Below are positions 8,046 to 18,241 of a stretch of DNA of 42,053 nucleotides, piece after piece (positions within the stretch are counted from its first letter, which is position 1; each line of letters starts with the position of its first letter). The position numbers were made by a program, and so were the translations under genes. This DNA is from a virus, in the IMG/VR virus record IMGVR_UViG_3300029268_000040, positions 1 to 42,053 of that record. One strand, given 5' to 3'. The notes beneath the pieces were generated by a model that did no database searches, was not told where the DNA came from, and was given only the letters and a program-made list of their open reading frames with translations.

Positions 8046-9473
8046 ATGGCGTTAGACATGACCCCAAATTATTTAGGTTTTGCAGAATTAGAAGCAAGAA
8101 AAGGTGGTAGCCCCATAATGCAGGCTCTTAAAACTGGCCTTCAAACCTATGGTGATGTTCAGGATTTGATCCAGAAGACACGGATAACACAAGCACAGCC
8201 TAAAGAAATAGAACAAAAATTAAAGCGTGGAGAGCAGGAAGTAAAACGTGGTGAGCAATTATTAGTCAAAGGAGAATTGGAGGCAAAATTTCTTCCTACT
8301 CAATTACAGCAAGAGCAAACAGCGCGACAATATGAAGTGGAAACTAAAAGATTGCTTTTAAAAGCTTTGCCACAAGATATAAGAAATAAATTAAGCTCAC
8401 AACAATTAAATAATATTCATCTTGGGCTACAAAACAAAGTGGCGTCTATGTCAGTTGATCAATTGCAAGAGCAAGTTGCTCAAGGTGAATTAGCAAAAAT
8501 ATATCAGACGCATTTAAATTATCCTGAAGGGAAAGACGATCAATACCAACTTTCCAGGAAAAAGCTCAAACATTACGGCATGGATTTGCCTGAAAATTTA
8601 GATGATAGTGTCATTGCCAGAGCAAAAAGTGCTTATGATACAGCACAAAGGATGGATCCATTTAATCAAGCAATGGCAAAAATAAGATTGATGAATGAGG
8701 GAAAAGTAGATGTTGCTGAACTCAAAAAAACAAACGGTGCGCAATCTGCATTTGATAAAAAAGCCGAAGGGATAAGTGCTCAATGGTTAGAACAAGACTT
8801 GCCAAATGCTGCGGCAACAGCGAATGATATTAAGATTCAAGCACAAGATATGAGAAACTCAGTTAAAGAAAATGAATGGGCTTATGGCCCAGTCGTAGGA
8901 AATGTAACTAAATTTGCATTACCTTTTGTTAATCAAGCTGATGCTAAAAGTTTAAATATAGCTTTAGATAAACTTGCTGCAACTCCTGGAGCATCAAGAG
9001 GAACCAAGGCATTGTTGTCTACAATTATTCGGGCAAAAGTTAGCGTTTCTGATCCAGTATCAGCTATTTATGGCAAGTTAGATGATATTGAAGCAGCCAC
9101 TCATATAACTCAGCAGCAGTTGAGTTTTGCTAATATGATGCGACAGAATGGGATAACTTCTAAAGCACAAATTGAGGAATCATGGGATAAGTTTTTGGGT
9201 TCACAAAAATTCAAAGATGCTCATGGAAAATTGAGAGGCGAATTGGCAGATACTTGGGATGAATATTTTACTGAACATCCCGAAGATTTACCTCAGGCTG
9301 CTAAACAAAAAATGGCTGACGACCAAAAGTTTGGAAATGCTGTCCAGACTCAACAATTAACTAACGAAGTTTTTGGAGGTGCAGCAGGACCATCAGCGCC
9401 ATTCAATAATGGAATAATTTCAGATTTCAATCCTGGATCAGCTAGTCCAAACTCTATATTAACTGGTGAATAA
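8046..9473 (+). CDS. Ejection (pilot) protein with coiled coils
   Basis: A 475-residue protein. The ATG at 8046 is chosen over the GTG at 8037 because AGGTGA sits 6 bases before it. Residues about 30-120 are rich in Lys, Glu and Gln (KLKRGEQEVKRGEQLL) and should form a coiled coil; the rest is mostly helical and soluble. There is no enzyme motif. Its place between a gp7-like gene and a large membrane-active gene matches P22 gp20 or gp16, so a DNA-injection role is inferred. The stop overlaps the next start (TAATG). Confidence 0.75.
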   Translation: MALDMTPNYLGFAELEARKGGSPIMQALKTGLQTYGDVQDLIQKTRITQAQPKEIEQKLKRGEQEVKRGEQLLVKGELEAKFLPTQLQQEQTARQYEVETKRLLLKALPQDIRNKLSSQQLNNIHLGLQNKVASMSVDQLQEQVAQGELAKIYQTHLNYPEGKDDQYQLSRKKLKHYGMDLPENLDDSVIARAKSAYDTAQRMDPFNQAMAKIRLMNEGKVDVAELKKTNGAQSAFDKKAEGISAQWLEQDLPNAAATANDIKIQAQDMRNSVKENEWAYGPVVGNVTKFALPFVNQADAKSLNIALDKLAATPGASRGTKALLSTIIRAKVSVSDPVSAIYGKLDDIEAATHITQQQLSFANMMRQNGITSKAQIEESWDKFLGSQKFKDAHGKLRGELADTWDEYFTEHPEDLPQAAKQKMADDQKFGNAVQTQQLTNEVFGGAAGPSAPFNNGIISDFNPGSASPNSILTGE

Positions 9474-12151
9474 TGACTACTAAATTATCACTTACTAAAA
9501 ATATTGGAAAGATATCGGGAATCGCTCCAGAACCCGGATATGAAAATCCGCAAATGGAACAAGGACTCGAATTTTCCAAAAAAATGGCTGATGAGGTTAA
9601 TCAAGGGAATAAAACACCGACTATAGAAGAGATATCGCCACCTCAAAGTCAGCCAACACCTTCCATTGGAGATCAATTAAAAGCTTTACGCGAACAGAGA
9701 TTAACAAAGAAGCGTGAACAAGAAGTGCAGATGACGGCACAGCCAAATGCACAAACTGAAAAACCAATAGATTATGATGCAGAGCCCCATGGTTTTGACA
9801 ATAGCGATAAAATGTCAATGCTTGGTTCTGTTTTTCTTGGTGGAGCAGTTGGATTAAGTGACATGCTCATGGGTGCTGAGCAATTATTAGGTCGAGCAGC
9901 ATCAACCAGCGCAAGATTGATCGGAAAACTCCCTGGAGTACCAGAAGAAAATTACGTTGCTCTTGCGGATTATTTTGCTGGGGCAGTTGATAGAGATACA
10001 AATTGGTATGATAGAAATGTTTCTCGTCGTAATTTGGTAAAAAATGCACGTGCTTCACACCCGGTTGTTTTCGAATTAGGTAAATTAGGTAGTAATATTG
10101 CATCAACTGCATATGTTTTGAAAGGCATGAGTATGTTGTCCGCTGGAGAAGAACTAATAGGAGCAAGTGGGGAGGCAGTAAAAGATGTCATTGCAGCCAC
10201 AGAGAGAATCGGTGGCAAAGGATCATTTGTTAAAGCAATGGGGACTGCAGTCAAGAATGCTGCAGCCAAATCGGTAATTAATGCTAGGAAAACCATAACA
10301 CCTAGCAAATTGGCTGATTGGGTGGGTGAAGGAGTTGCATTTAATGAATTACAATATGATCCAGAAAACAATCATTATATTGCTAGTGATGCGTTAGCTG
10401 GTGCGGCTGCTCTAGCATTTGGTGGCGCTGGAAAGTTAATTGGTGGAATGGCCCGGCCGCTTGCTGATGAAATTGCTAAAACGTCAAAGGAATTTGGAGT
10501 TCAACTTCCCATTTATCCGACCTTAGAAAAGATTGCCAAATGGTTACCTATGAGCGGTTATGGTAAATTAATTACCGAGCGTTCCAAACAAGTTTTTGGC
10601 TTGGCAAAAGGAGTAAAGGCAAAGATTACTGGAGAAGCAACGACTGTGATTGGTCGTGATATTGAAAAAAGATCAGCAGAGCTAAAGGGCTTGCTGCAAG
10701 ATGAAGCTATTCCATTTCATCAACGGAAAATTTATGAAGATCAATTAGGTTCATTGCAAAAACAAAAAGAGCAACTTGGAACTACTCCAGGATTTAGTCA
10801 ATTTTTGTTTGGAAAGTCTGAACAGCATTTGAGCCAGGCAAGAAAAACATATTCTGAAATGGATTCGAAGATTGTAGAAAAATTAAAAAACACCCCTGAT
10901 GTTGATACTACAAAACTTGTAGATATCGCAAATGAAATAGTTAATCAAGAAGAAGGAATAAATAAATCATTGAGAAGAAATACTTTGCTCAGGATTTCCG
11001 CTGACATTGCCGGAAAAGAATCTAGTAATGAGATGAAGGCTATTTTTTCTCAAATGAACATTACAAATCCATCAGAAATTGCGGATTATATGGAAGGTTT
11101 GTTAAATGGCAAATTATATGTACAAAATCCTGAAATATACCGTGCTTTAGCTCCACACCAGAGTCAAATAGCTGATATTTTACATGCCACAGGTGTTCCT
11201 CATGGTTCAGTTGATAAAGCGGATGTTGCCTTATTAATGAATGCTCCAAGTATGTCTCCTGAAGAACTACGAATGCATAAAACAAGGGTTGGTCAAAAGT
11301 TAGGTGATGCGACCAATTCTTATGATAAAGGAAAATTCAAAAGATTGTATGGAGCGCTTCAAAGTGCTTATGAAGGTCATATAAACAAATATGGTGATGA
11401 GGAAACATTGAAATTATTTAGAGAATCCAACCGACTTTATCATGATACCGTTAAGCCTTTGGAACACATTATTGATGAGTATAGTTCGGGTTCTAGTAAA
11501 AATGCAGACAACTTTATTTGGAAATTTCTCAAGCCTGACGAACCTAATGCCACAAGTGATTTATTAAAATTAATGCCTAAAAATGATAATACAGCAACCT
11601 TGGCGTTGAAAGCAGCAAACTTACATGAGGCTTATGATAGAGCTTATTTGAAAGGAATTGGTTTAAATCCAGTCAAATATGTCAATGAAGCTCTTAAGCT
11701 TGGGGAAACGAATAAATCACTTTATACTGAAAGTGAAATGAATACGTTTAAAGGATATCAAGAATTGGTTAATAGGATTGAAAGAATAAGTCCTGATGCT
11801 TTGGTTGAAGGAGTTGCAGAAGGCTGGCCGTCAGGAAAAGAAGCCTCTACCAAGCTCTGGAAAGAACGGGGTGTAAAAAGCACCGTAGCCGCAGCTTTAG
11901 GCGGAATAGGTCTTACCATGGGAAAAGGATTTTTAGCTCCTTTATTTTTAACTAGTTATGGTTTTGGAAAATTATCTACGTCTAAAGCTGGACGAAATAT
12001 TTTAGAGGGTTTTGCAAAACTTGGAAAAAATGCGAAAGAAGAAACGGTAAATCCATTAGTTAAAGAAGCAGTAAAATATCTAGGATTTTATCCAATTATA
12101 GAAGGTGCTCATAAATTAATTAGTAATATGAATAATTCAGGAAAACAATAA
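9473..12151 (+). CDS. Large ejection / internal virion protein
   Basis: An 892-residue protein. The N-terminal 100 residues are polar and low in complexity. Hydrophobic helices follow near 115-135 (MLGSVFLGGAVGLSDMLM) and 305-325 (ALAGAAALAFGGAGKLIGG), and again near 800-830 (TVAAALGGIGLTM). The middle is long helix with predicted coiled coil. No lysozyme or transglycosylase motif is visible. The size, the membrane-active segments and its position as last gene of the ejection cluster fit a P22 gp16-like injection protein. It overlaps both neighbours by TAATG. Confidence 0.7.
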   Translation: MTTKLSLTKNIGKISGIAPEPGYENPQMEQGLEFSKKMADEVNQGNKTPTIEEISPPQSQPTPSIGDQLKALREQRLTKKREQEVQMTAQPNAQTEKPIDYDAEPHGFDNSDKMSMLGSVFLGGAVGLSDMLMGAEQLLGRAASTSARLIGKLPGVPEENYVALADYFAGAVDRDTNWYDRNVSRRNLVKNARASHPVVFELGKLGSNIASTAYVLKGMSMLSAGEELIGASGEAVKDVIAATERIGGKGSFVKAMGTAVKNAAAKSVINARKTITPSKLADWVGEGVAFNELQYDPENNHYIASDALAGAAALAFGGAGKLIGGMARPLADEIAKTSKEFGVQLPIYPTLEKIAKWLPMSGYGKLITERSKQVFGLAKGVKAKITGEATTVIGRDIEKRSAELKGLLQDEAIPFHQRKIYEDQLGSLQKQKEQLGTTPGFSQFLFGKSEQHLSQARKTYSEMDSKIVEKLKNTPDVDTTKLVDIANEIVNQEEGINKSLRRNTLLRISADIAGKESSNEMKAIFSQMNITNPSEIADYMEGLLNGKLYVQNPEIYRALAPHQSQIADILHATGVPHGSVDKADVALLMNAPSMSPEELRMHKTRVGQKLGDATNSYDKGKFKRLYGALQSAYEGHINKYGDEETLKLFRESNRLYHDTVKPLEHIIDEYSSGSSKNADNFIWKFLKPDEPNATSDLLKLMPKNDNTATLALKAANLHEAYDRAYLKGIGLNPVKYVNEALKLGETNKSLYTESEMNTFKGYQELVNRIERISPDALVEGVAEGWPSGKEASTKLWKERGVKSTVAAALGGIGLTMGKGFLAPLFLTSYGFGKLSTSKAGRNILEGFAKLGKNAKEETVNPLVKEAVKYLGFYPIIEGAHKLISNMNNSGKQ

Positions 12152-13671
12152 TGGCTAGACTATTTGAAGTACCACAATTTTTTGATAATGATGGCAATCC
12201 TTTAAGTGCAGGTCATCTATATTGGTATCAGGCAGGTACATCTACCCCTAAGCTCACATGGCAGGATGAGGCCGAAACGACACCTCATGTTTTAGCTTAT
12301 ATAACACTTGATGGTAATGGTCGGGCACCTGGTGGCGCAATATTTATTCGTGGGTCATATAAACTTATTATTAAAAATAGTGCCGAAACCACTACATATA
12401 TAACTATTGATAATATTAATGAATATGACGCTCATGATTTTACTGGGCTTACCGCTACTATTACAGACTTAAATTCAACAAATACGCTAGCTAAAGTTGT
12501 TAGTGGAACATATACAACTTTGCTTGCTGATAGAAACTATACTTTGCTAGCAAATGCAGCTACTGCAGATGTTACTATTAATCTTCCAAGTGCTTCAGTT
12601 GTTGGTGATACATATAAAATATGGATTAAAAAGACAGATGTATCTACACATGTAGTTAATATAGTTCCATTTGGTTCTCAAACTATTGATGGCGCCGATG
12701 CCACAACCGGCGGCGGAAAAACTTTATATGATTATAATGATTTTATTGAATGTCGGTCGGATGGTTCTAATTGGAAATTAGGGAGTGCTTTAACAAGAGG
12801 AACTATTTCTAATCTAAGCGCAGCTTACACGGTCAAATTACAAGATACTGGAAGAATATTTAATTGTGATAATACTGCTGGAAATTTTACGATTACATTG
12901 CCTTCGTGTGTTACTGTTGGAAGAGGTTTTACACTTGGCTTTAAAAAAATAGATGCTACTGCCAATTATACAACGATCCTTCCAAGTGGAACCCAAACAA
13001 TTGATGGGGCAGGGACTTATTTAGTAAATGTTAGATGGCAGTTCATACAAATAAAGTCAGATGGAGCTAATTGGTTTATTGTAGTTGTAACAAATAGCAC
13101 TACTGCAGCTGCAGTGACTGGAGATGTTAAGGCTACTTATCAGCTTGTGCAAAATGGGTGGGTACAACTCAATGAGGGAAATATTGGAAATGCTTCTTCA
13201 GGAGCAACAACACGGGCTAACGCTGATACACACGATTTATTTGTTTTATTGTGGAACATTACTAATGCAGTCCCTACCACTTTATTGGTTTATAGCTCTA
13301 TCGGTGCGGTTGTTGCGAGGGGTACAAGTGCAATAAATGATTTTAATGCAAACAGACGGTTGGATTTGCCAAAAGCAACGGGAAGATCATTAATCCAGGC
13401 TGGTACAGCTGGAATTAAAACTTATGTTATAGGTGAAAAGTTTGGTGAAGAGCAACATACAATGTCGGCAACAGCTGAAATGCCAAAACATAACCATCCA
13501 GGATCTTCAGTTAATGCGCGGGATGGTGGTGGAGGCTACTTTTTACTGGACACGATTGGATCATCCGCTGTTTCTGCTGATTCATATTTAACAATTGCTG
13601 ATGAAGGGAGTTCGACACCGTTTAATATAATTCATCCAGTTACTGCAGTTTATTATTTAATTAAATTATAG
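12151..13671 (+). CDS. Tail fibre with P22-type N-terminus and collar-type tip
   Basis: A 506-residue protein. Residues 1-95 follow the tail-attachment pattern found on many podophage fibres and spikes: FFDNDGNPLSAGHLYWYQAG, ..T..LT..DE, LDGNGRAP, I.GSYKL. Two beta modules follow (about 110-215 and 225-320; each with NFTITLP-like and QTIDGA motifs). The end is a phage tail-collar type domain: LDLPKATGRSLIQAG, then GEEQHTMSATAEMPKHNH and a terminal HPVTAVYYLIKL. It probably binds the virion through its N-terminus and host surface through the tip. It starts at the TAATG overlap with the ejection gene. Confidence 0.85.
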   Translation: MARLFEVPQFFDNDGNPLSAGHLYWYQAGTSTPKLTWQDEAETTPHVLAYITLDGNGRAPGGAIFIRGSYKLIIKNSAETTTYITIDNINEYDAHDFTGLTATITDLNSTNTLAKVVSGTYTTLLADRNYTLLANAATADVTINLPSASVVGDTYKIWIKKTDVSTHVVNIVPFGSQTIDGADATTGGGKTLYDYNDFIECRSDGSNWKLGSALTRGTISNLSAAYTVKLQDTGRIFNCDNTAGNFTITLPSCVTVGRGFTLGFKKIDATANYTTILPSGTQTIDGAGTYLVNVRWQFIQIKSDGANWFIVVVTNSTTAAAVTGDVKATYQLVQNGWVQLNEGNIGNASSGATTRANADTHDLFVLLWNITNAVPTTLLVYSSIGAVVARGTSAINDFNANRRLDLPKATGRSLIQAGTAGIKTYVIGEKFGEEQHTMSATAEMPKHNHPGSSVNARDGGGGYFLLDTIGSSAVSADSYLTIADEGSSTPFNIIHPVTAVYYLIKL

Positions 13672-13680
13672 GAAAATTTT

Positions 13681-14322
13681 ATGGGATCATTTAGACATAC
13701 ACCAGATAACATAATTTATATCAATAATCTTGCAATGCCTTTGTCATTTTTTCTAACATTGAATCCTGCTTATGCATTGCCAGCTGGATACACTAGTCGA
13801 AACTATATTCAGGGATCATATAATATATTGTCTACTGGCTCCTTAGCAGTACCTGATGCTATGCCTTATGCTGATGGTGATACATATATTACTAATGTTG
13901 CTGCTTATACGGTAGCTTATGCTGCTTATTTAAACCCCACACCTAATTTAGCACAACAGAAAGTTATAACTATTGATACTATGTTAGGGTATGCATTTAA
14001 TAAAAAAATAGGTCATGTAACGGTAACTGGAGCTACATACTTTTCTGATAGCAATACTTTGCAGAGATTAGTTAACGAAGATCTTACTTTTAATCGTGCT
14101 ATGGCACTACCTGTGGGATATTATGTAAATGATATTAATTATGCTCCTGTAGCTATAGCTGCATTCGCAGATTTAGAGGCAATTATAGATCGAATAGTAG
14201 AGTTACATTATTTAACAGATGTAAATTCAGATGTTCATAGGGCAGCAATTAACGCGTTAGCAACTAATGCCGCGGTTCTCGCCTATGATTATACAACTGG
14301 ATGGCCAGCCATTCCATATTAA
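13681..14322 (+). CDS. Fibre-associated protein, possible DUF4376-like
   Basis: A 213-residue protein with AGGA 7 bases upstream. The central QQKVITIDTMLGYAFNK followed by ADLEAIIDRIVELHYLTD, AAINAL.T and a final YDYTTGWPAIPY resembles the C-terminal domains of small phage tail-fibre proteins (DUF4376 type); this is by pattern only. It lies between two fibre genes and is followed by a terminator, so it may be a fibre assembly factor or a short fibre. Confidence 0.7.
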   Translation: MGSFRHTPDNIIYINNLAMPLSFFLTLNPAYALPAGYTSRNYIQGSYNILSTGSLAVPDAMPYADGDTYITNVAAYTVAYAAYLNPTPNLAQQKVITIDTMLGYAFNKKIGHVTVTGATYFSDSNTLQRLVNEDLTFNRAMALPVGYYVNDINYAPVAIAAFADLEAIIDRIVELHYLTDVNSDVHRAAINALATNAAVLAYDYTTGWPAIPY

Positions 14323-14347
14323 TGTTAGTTAAACATAAAATAATAAT

Positions 14348-14380
14348 ACCAGGGGTTGTTAATCTAGCCCTTGGTGTTTT
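14348..14380 (+). terminator. Hairpin terminator before the long fibre gene
   Basis: ACCAGGGGTT pairs with AGCCCTTGGT (two G-T pairs) around an 8-base loop, followed by GTTTTAAA. It lies in the 72-base gap between two fibre genes. Confidence 0.65.
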
Positions 14381-14394
14381 AAAGTAAATATATT

Positions 14395-17300
14395 ATGGAC
14401 AAATTACGGTTTTCTTTTCACAACCAAATTTCTTATTACATCCCTCAACAGGACGAGACAGATATTGTTTTAGCACAGAATATTGTTAGTACTGGTAATA
14501 TAGTTAATATTAATACTTCAAACTATCCCGAAATTAATATTACCGTACCTGCTTTAGCTAATATAAATGCCAATGTTCAATTACAATTAGATGCTATAAA
14601 GGCTTTATGTGTTATTTCCTGGCCTGCTCCACTTATTTTTACAGCAGGTGTCTTAACTATAAATCCTCTATATTATTTCCCATTAGTAACAGATCAAACA
14701 AATTGGAATGATGCCTACGCAGGAAGGATTGCAGCCCTTACAACAATAGGCTCGAGTGGTTCGTCTACATTTATCGCTAATACATTAAATGTACCGACCT
14801 ACACTTTAGCTGGTTTAGGCGGCCAGCCATTAAGCACTAATTTAACTTCCTTGTCTGGTCTTACTTATGCAGCTACTTCATTCGTTAAGATGACAGCAGC
14901 GGGTACGTTTGGTCTAGATACGAATGTATATTTAACTTCCTTAAGTGGTGCCGTTTTAGTTAGCCAAGTTACGCCACAGACAATAGGTGACACAACTAAT
15001 CGACTATTAATGTTGTGGGCTACGGATATTACCGTTACGAACGCTATCACGGGTTCCGTTACGGGCAATGCTGGAAGTTCTACTTACTCGTCGGCTTCAA
15101 CTATTACAAACGACACAACCAATGCTGGGACCGTTTATCCAGCTTGGTACACTGCGAATACTGGTAATTTGGCTACATACGTTTCGTCTACTAAGCTTTC
15201 ATTCGTCCCTAGTACAGGTATTTTGACATCTACAGGATTTAGTGGTCCGCTTGCCGGTAATGTAACGGGAAACGTATCAGGTTCATCAGGTTCTTGCACC
15301 GGCAATGCTGGGTCAGCTACCTATGCAAGCGCAATAACTATTGTCAATGATGGAGCAACAGCTGTTTCAGTTTATCCTACATGGGTAACAGCTAATACAG
15401 GTAATCTTGCAGAATATACTACTAGCGCAAGACTGTCATTTGTTCCGAGCACTGGGATCTTAACGGCTACTGGATTTTCCGGAGCCCTAACGGGTAATGT
15501 AACTGGTAATGCTGACACTGCTACTAATATTTATGGTGGTACAGCTAATCAGATTCCATATCAAACAGCTGCTAATACCACATCATTTATTTCTGCTGCG
15601 GCTAGCTCCGTTCTTGTTTCAAGCGCTGCTAACGTACCAAGTTGGCAATCGATTTCTAGTTTACTTGATGCTAGGTGGACAGACATACAACGCAGGGGCT
15701 TTGTAAATAACGCACAAACATCGGTATCATTCAATCCCGCTACGTATATATTTACACTTACTGACTTAACAGGAGGTACAGGCTGGAAGTATATGTATAA
15801 TGGCGTTGAATATACTATAGTAGGCAACAAAACAGCAACGCTTCCTGGTGCTCCCGTAATTCCTGCAAAAAACATTTATTTTATTTATATAGATTCAACT
15901 ATTGGTACTTTAATACAATCTACAATTGCTTGGACTTTACTAGATGGAAAATGCCCAGTAGCGATTGTTTGTTGGGACGACGCATTAACTCCCAAGTATT
16001 GGCTAATGGATGAGCGACACACATGTTTAATCGATCAGAGAGTGCATTATTATAATCACTTTACTGTTGGAACAAGGTTGCTAAACGGTGGGGTACCAAC
16101 TGGGTTTGTGATAGCTCCAGTAGTACCTGTAGACTTAGATAATACGTTTGCTATATCAGAAACCAATATTGCAGATGAAGATCTTAATTGGACTTTAGCC
16201 CAATTAGTTCAGCCAAATGGAACCAATACAGATTATGTTAGCTTTTACAGAACAGCTTCATCAACTTGGAGCTGGGTGGCTGATGCTATGCCATACTATT
16301 ATACTCCCGCGGGTTATATTAATTTTGATAATGCGGGAACGATGACTGAGGGTACTTTTAATAAGTTATATAATTCATATCTGTTATATACAAACCTTGT
16401 AGGCGCATCCAGATATATTGTAGTTAATGGGCGTAGTGAATTTTCCACTTTAGCTCTTGCCCGAGCAGAAGCTGTTTCACTCTTTTCATTTGATGGGCTC
16501 GGAATTGCGGAATTTGTAATAGCATACCAATTTACTTGGGAAACTAAAAGTACTTATTCTACTAAAGGTAAATGTAGATTAGCCGCTAATCCAGTTAGAC
16601 TTAACATACCAAATATAACAGCATCATCCGTTTCCCCTGCTGTATCTCATAATTCTTTATCTGGTCTGCAAGGGGGAACAGCTGGAGAATACTATCATTT
16701 ATCTGAAGCTCAATATACGATTGCAACACAAGCTGCTACATCTGCTTTGGCAGGCTATTTAACATCTATTGATTGGACATCATTCAATACTACAATAAAC
16801 ATAACTAACGATGTGGCTACTGCCGCTACGATGTATCCTGTATGGGTTACAGCTAATACTGGAAAATTAGCTCCTTATGTATCATCTACAAAGTTTTATT
16901 TTAATCCGAGCACTGCGTTTTTAACTGCTACTGGTGGTGTCGTAAGTCCAAAATTTGGTTTTCAACGTGGCACAGCTGGATCAGGAGGAATTAGTTGGTA
17001 TAGCTTGACAACTTATAAAGCCTGGTGCGATTACATGGCATCGGCTGCACTTGGATCTACTACTGAGGGTCCTACTCAAAATATAACACCACCGTTCGGT
17101 ACTTATGTTACAAGTTGGGCATTGCGTCGTTTTATTCAAAATACAGCAAATTATGGATTTACATGGGAGTCAGGATCATCTACTACTGCTACACCTGCAG
17201 TAATAGCAGAATTGCGCTCTAGTGATGGATTGTTTCATTCTTATGGAGCTATTATAGCTGATGGGGGATTCCGTTCAACTAGCACGGATACTATTACTGC

Positions 17301-17574
17301 TTATGCTGGTGGTGGTCAGGCTAATGCAACAGTTCTCACATCCTATGTTAATTTTGTAACTGTGTGTGCAAGCGATAATGATTCCGTTCTGTTGCTAGTT
17401 GCAATAGCAAATATGCGAGTGATAGTAAAGAATGAAAGTGCTAAAATATGTGATGTATATCCAAGGGCTAGCTCTTATATGGATGGAACAATAAACAATC
17501 CATATTCCCTTGCAGCAGGAGCAACTAAAGAATTTTATGCGGTTGATGCCACTCATTGGAAGAGCCTATTCTAA
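14395..17574 (+). CDS. Long repeat-containing tail fibre
   Basis: A 1059-residue protein rich in Thr, Ser, Ala and Asn. A module starting ND.(T/A)(T/N)A..VYP.W.TANTGNLA and ending FVPSTGIL(T)(S/A)TGFSG occurs near residues 238, 318 and, more diverged, 803. Such modules are typical of side tail fibres. Short GNVTGN/GNAGSA.YAS linkers lie between them. The C-terminal 200 residues look like a globular trimer head. No intramolecular chaperone motif was recognised. It is likely the main adsorption fibre. The lysis genes begin 15 bases after its stop. Confidence 0.85.
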   Translation: MDKLRFSFHNQISYYIPQQDETDIVLAQNIVSTGNIVNINTSNYPEINITVPALANINANVQLQLDAIKALCVISWPAPLIFTAGVLTINPLYYFPLVTDQTNWNDAYAGRIAALTTIGSSGSSTFIANTLNVPTYTLAGLGGQPLSTNLTSLSGLTYAATSFVKMTAAGTFGLDTNVYLTSLSGAVLVSQVTPQTIGDTTNRLLMLWATDITVTNAITGSVTGNAGSSTYSSASTITNDTTNAGTVYPAWYTANTGNLATYVSSTKLSFVPSTGILTSTGFSGPLAGNVTGNVSGSSGSCTGNAGSATYASAITIVNDGATAVSVYPTWVTANTGNLAEYTTSARLSFVPSTGILTATGFSGALTGNVTGNADTATNIYGGTANQIPYQTAANTTSFISAAASSVLVSSAANVPSWQSISSLLDARWTDIQRRGFVNNAQTSVSFNPATYIFTLTDLTGGTGWKYMYNGVEYTIVGNKTATLPGAPVIPAKNIYFIYIDSTIGTLIQSTIAWTLLDGKCPVAIVCWDDALTPKYWLMDERHTCLIDQRVHYYNHFTVGTRLLNGGVPTGFVIAPVVPVDLDNTFAISETNIADEDLNWTLAQLVQPNGTNTDYVSFYRTASSTWSWVADAMPYYYTPAGYINFDNAGTMTEGTFNKLYNSYLLYTNLVGASRYIVVNGRSEFSTLALARAEAVSLFSFDGLGIAEFVIAYQFTWETKSTYSTKGKCRLAANPVRLNIPNITASSVSPAVSHNSLSGLQGGTAGEYYHLSEAQYTIATQAATSALAGYLTSIDWTSFNTTINITNDVATAATMYPVWVTANTGKLAPYVSSTKFYFNPSTAFLTATGGVVSPKFGFQRGTAGSGGISWYSLTTYKAWCDYMASAALGSTTEGPTQNITPPFGTYVTSWALRRFIQNTANYGFTWESGSSTTATPAVIAELRSSDGLFHSYGAIIADGGFRSTSTDTITAYAGGGQANATVLTSYVNFVTVCASDNDSVLLLVAIANMRVIVKNESAKICDVYPRASSYMDGTINNPYSLAAGATKEFYAVDATHWKSLF

Positions 17575-17589
17575 TTAGAGAAATAATTT

Positions 17590-17943
17590 ATGAAGATGTA
17601 CGAGCAGCAGACAAGGTTCGCTAAAGATTTTTCGAATCTTATACAAAAAATTTTAAGCAGTGGTTTCTATGTAAGCATAGGTGAAGTTTACAGGACTCCT
17701 GAACAAGCTGAAATTTATGCTAAGCAGGGGAAAGGAATAAAGAATAGTTTGCATATAAAGAGACTTGCCGTTGATTTAAACCTCTTTACTCCAGAAGGAG
17801 AGTATCTTAGTGAAAGTAAAGATTATGAGCAGTTTGGCAAATATTGGGAATCGCTAGATAAACAAAATCGCTGGGGTGGTTTTTTCACTAAACGAGGCGG
17901 AAAAATTAATGATGGCGGTCATTTTGAGCGCGCTCCCGAATAA
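17590..17943 (+). CDS. Endolysin, M15-type peptidase (VanY / L-Ala-D-Glu peptidase-like)
   Basis: A 117-residue single-domain zinc peptidase expected to cut the peptide stem of peptidoglycan. Zinc-ligand pattern: SLHIKRLAVDLNLF (H55 and D62), and NDGGHFE near the end (D108, H111, E113). R35 in YRTPEQA precedes them, as in the family. It has no signal peptide, so it depends on a holin. A second ATG two codons in is possible. It starts the lysis cluster. Confidence 0.9.
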   Translation: MKMYEQQTRFAKDFSNLIQKILSSGFYVSIGEVYRTPEQAEIYAKQGKGIKNSLHIKRLAVDLNLFTPEGEYLSESKDYEQFGKYWESLDKQNRWGGFFTKRGGKINDGGHFERAPE

Positions 17944-17984
17944 CAAATTAAATAATAAATTAAATAACAAATAAGGAGAAATTT

Positions 17985-18194
17985 ATGAGCGAATCATTCT
18001 TAACAGATCTTGGTAAACTATATGCAGAAGTTACTAAAAACATTCATGATGCTTCATTTAATGTTTCTGAATTAAAGGATCATATTGAAGAGATGAAATC
18101 AAATAATGGTTATGATACTCACGGACTACCACAAGAAAAAGAAAATATAGAGTTATATTATAGAAAATTGAGCGCGTTCATTAATCAAGAATAG
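17985..18194 (+). CDS. Small helical hypothetical protein
   Basis: A 69-residue acidic protein with a strong AAGGAG site 9 bases before the ATG. It is probably all helical and has no membrane segment or known motif. The 40 bases before it are a short AAATTAAATAA-type direct repeat. Its place directly after the endolysin gene suggests a lysis-linked or late function, which is inference. Confidence 0.7.
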   Translation: MSESFLTDLGKLYAEVTKNIHDASFNVSELKDHIEEMKSNNGYDTHGLPQEKENIELYYRKLSAFINQE

Positions 18195-18241
18195 ATGGTA
18201 GATATCGACAGTGATCTTTAAATTTTATATAATAGTTTATT

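Noticed and set aside
9970-10371. 133-codon minus-strand ORF in the ejection-protein gene
   Set aside because: It is antisense to a clear gene and has no independent support.
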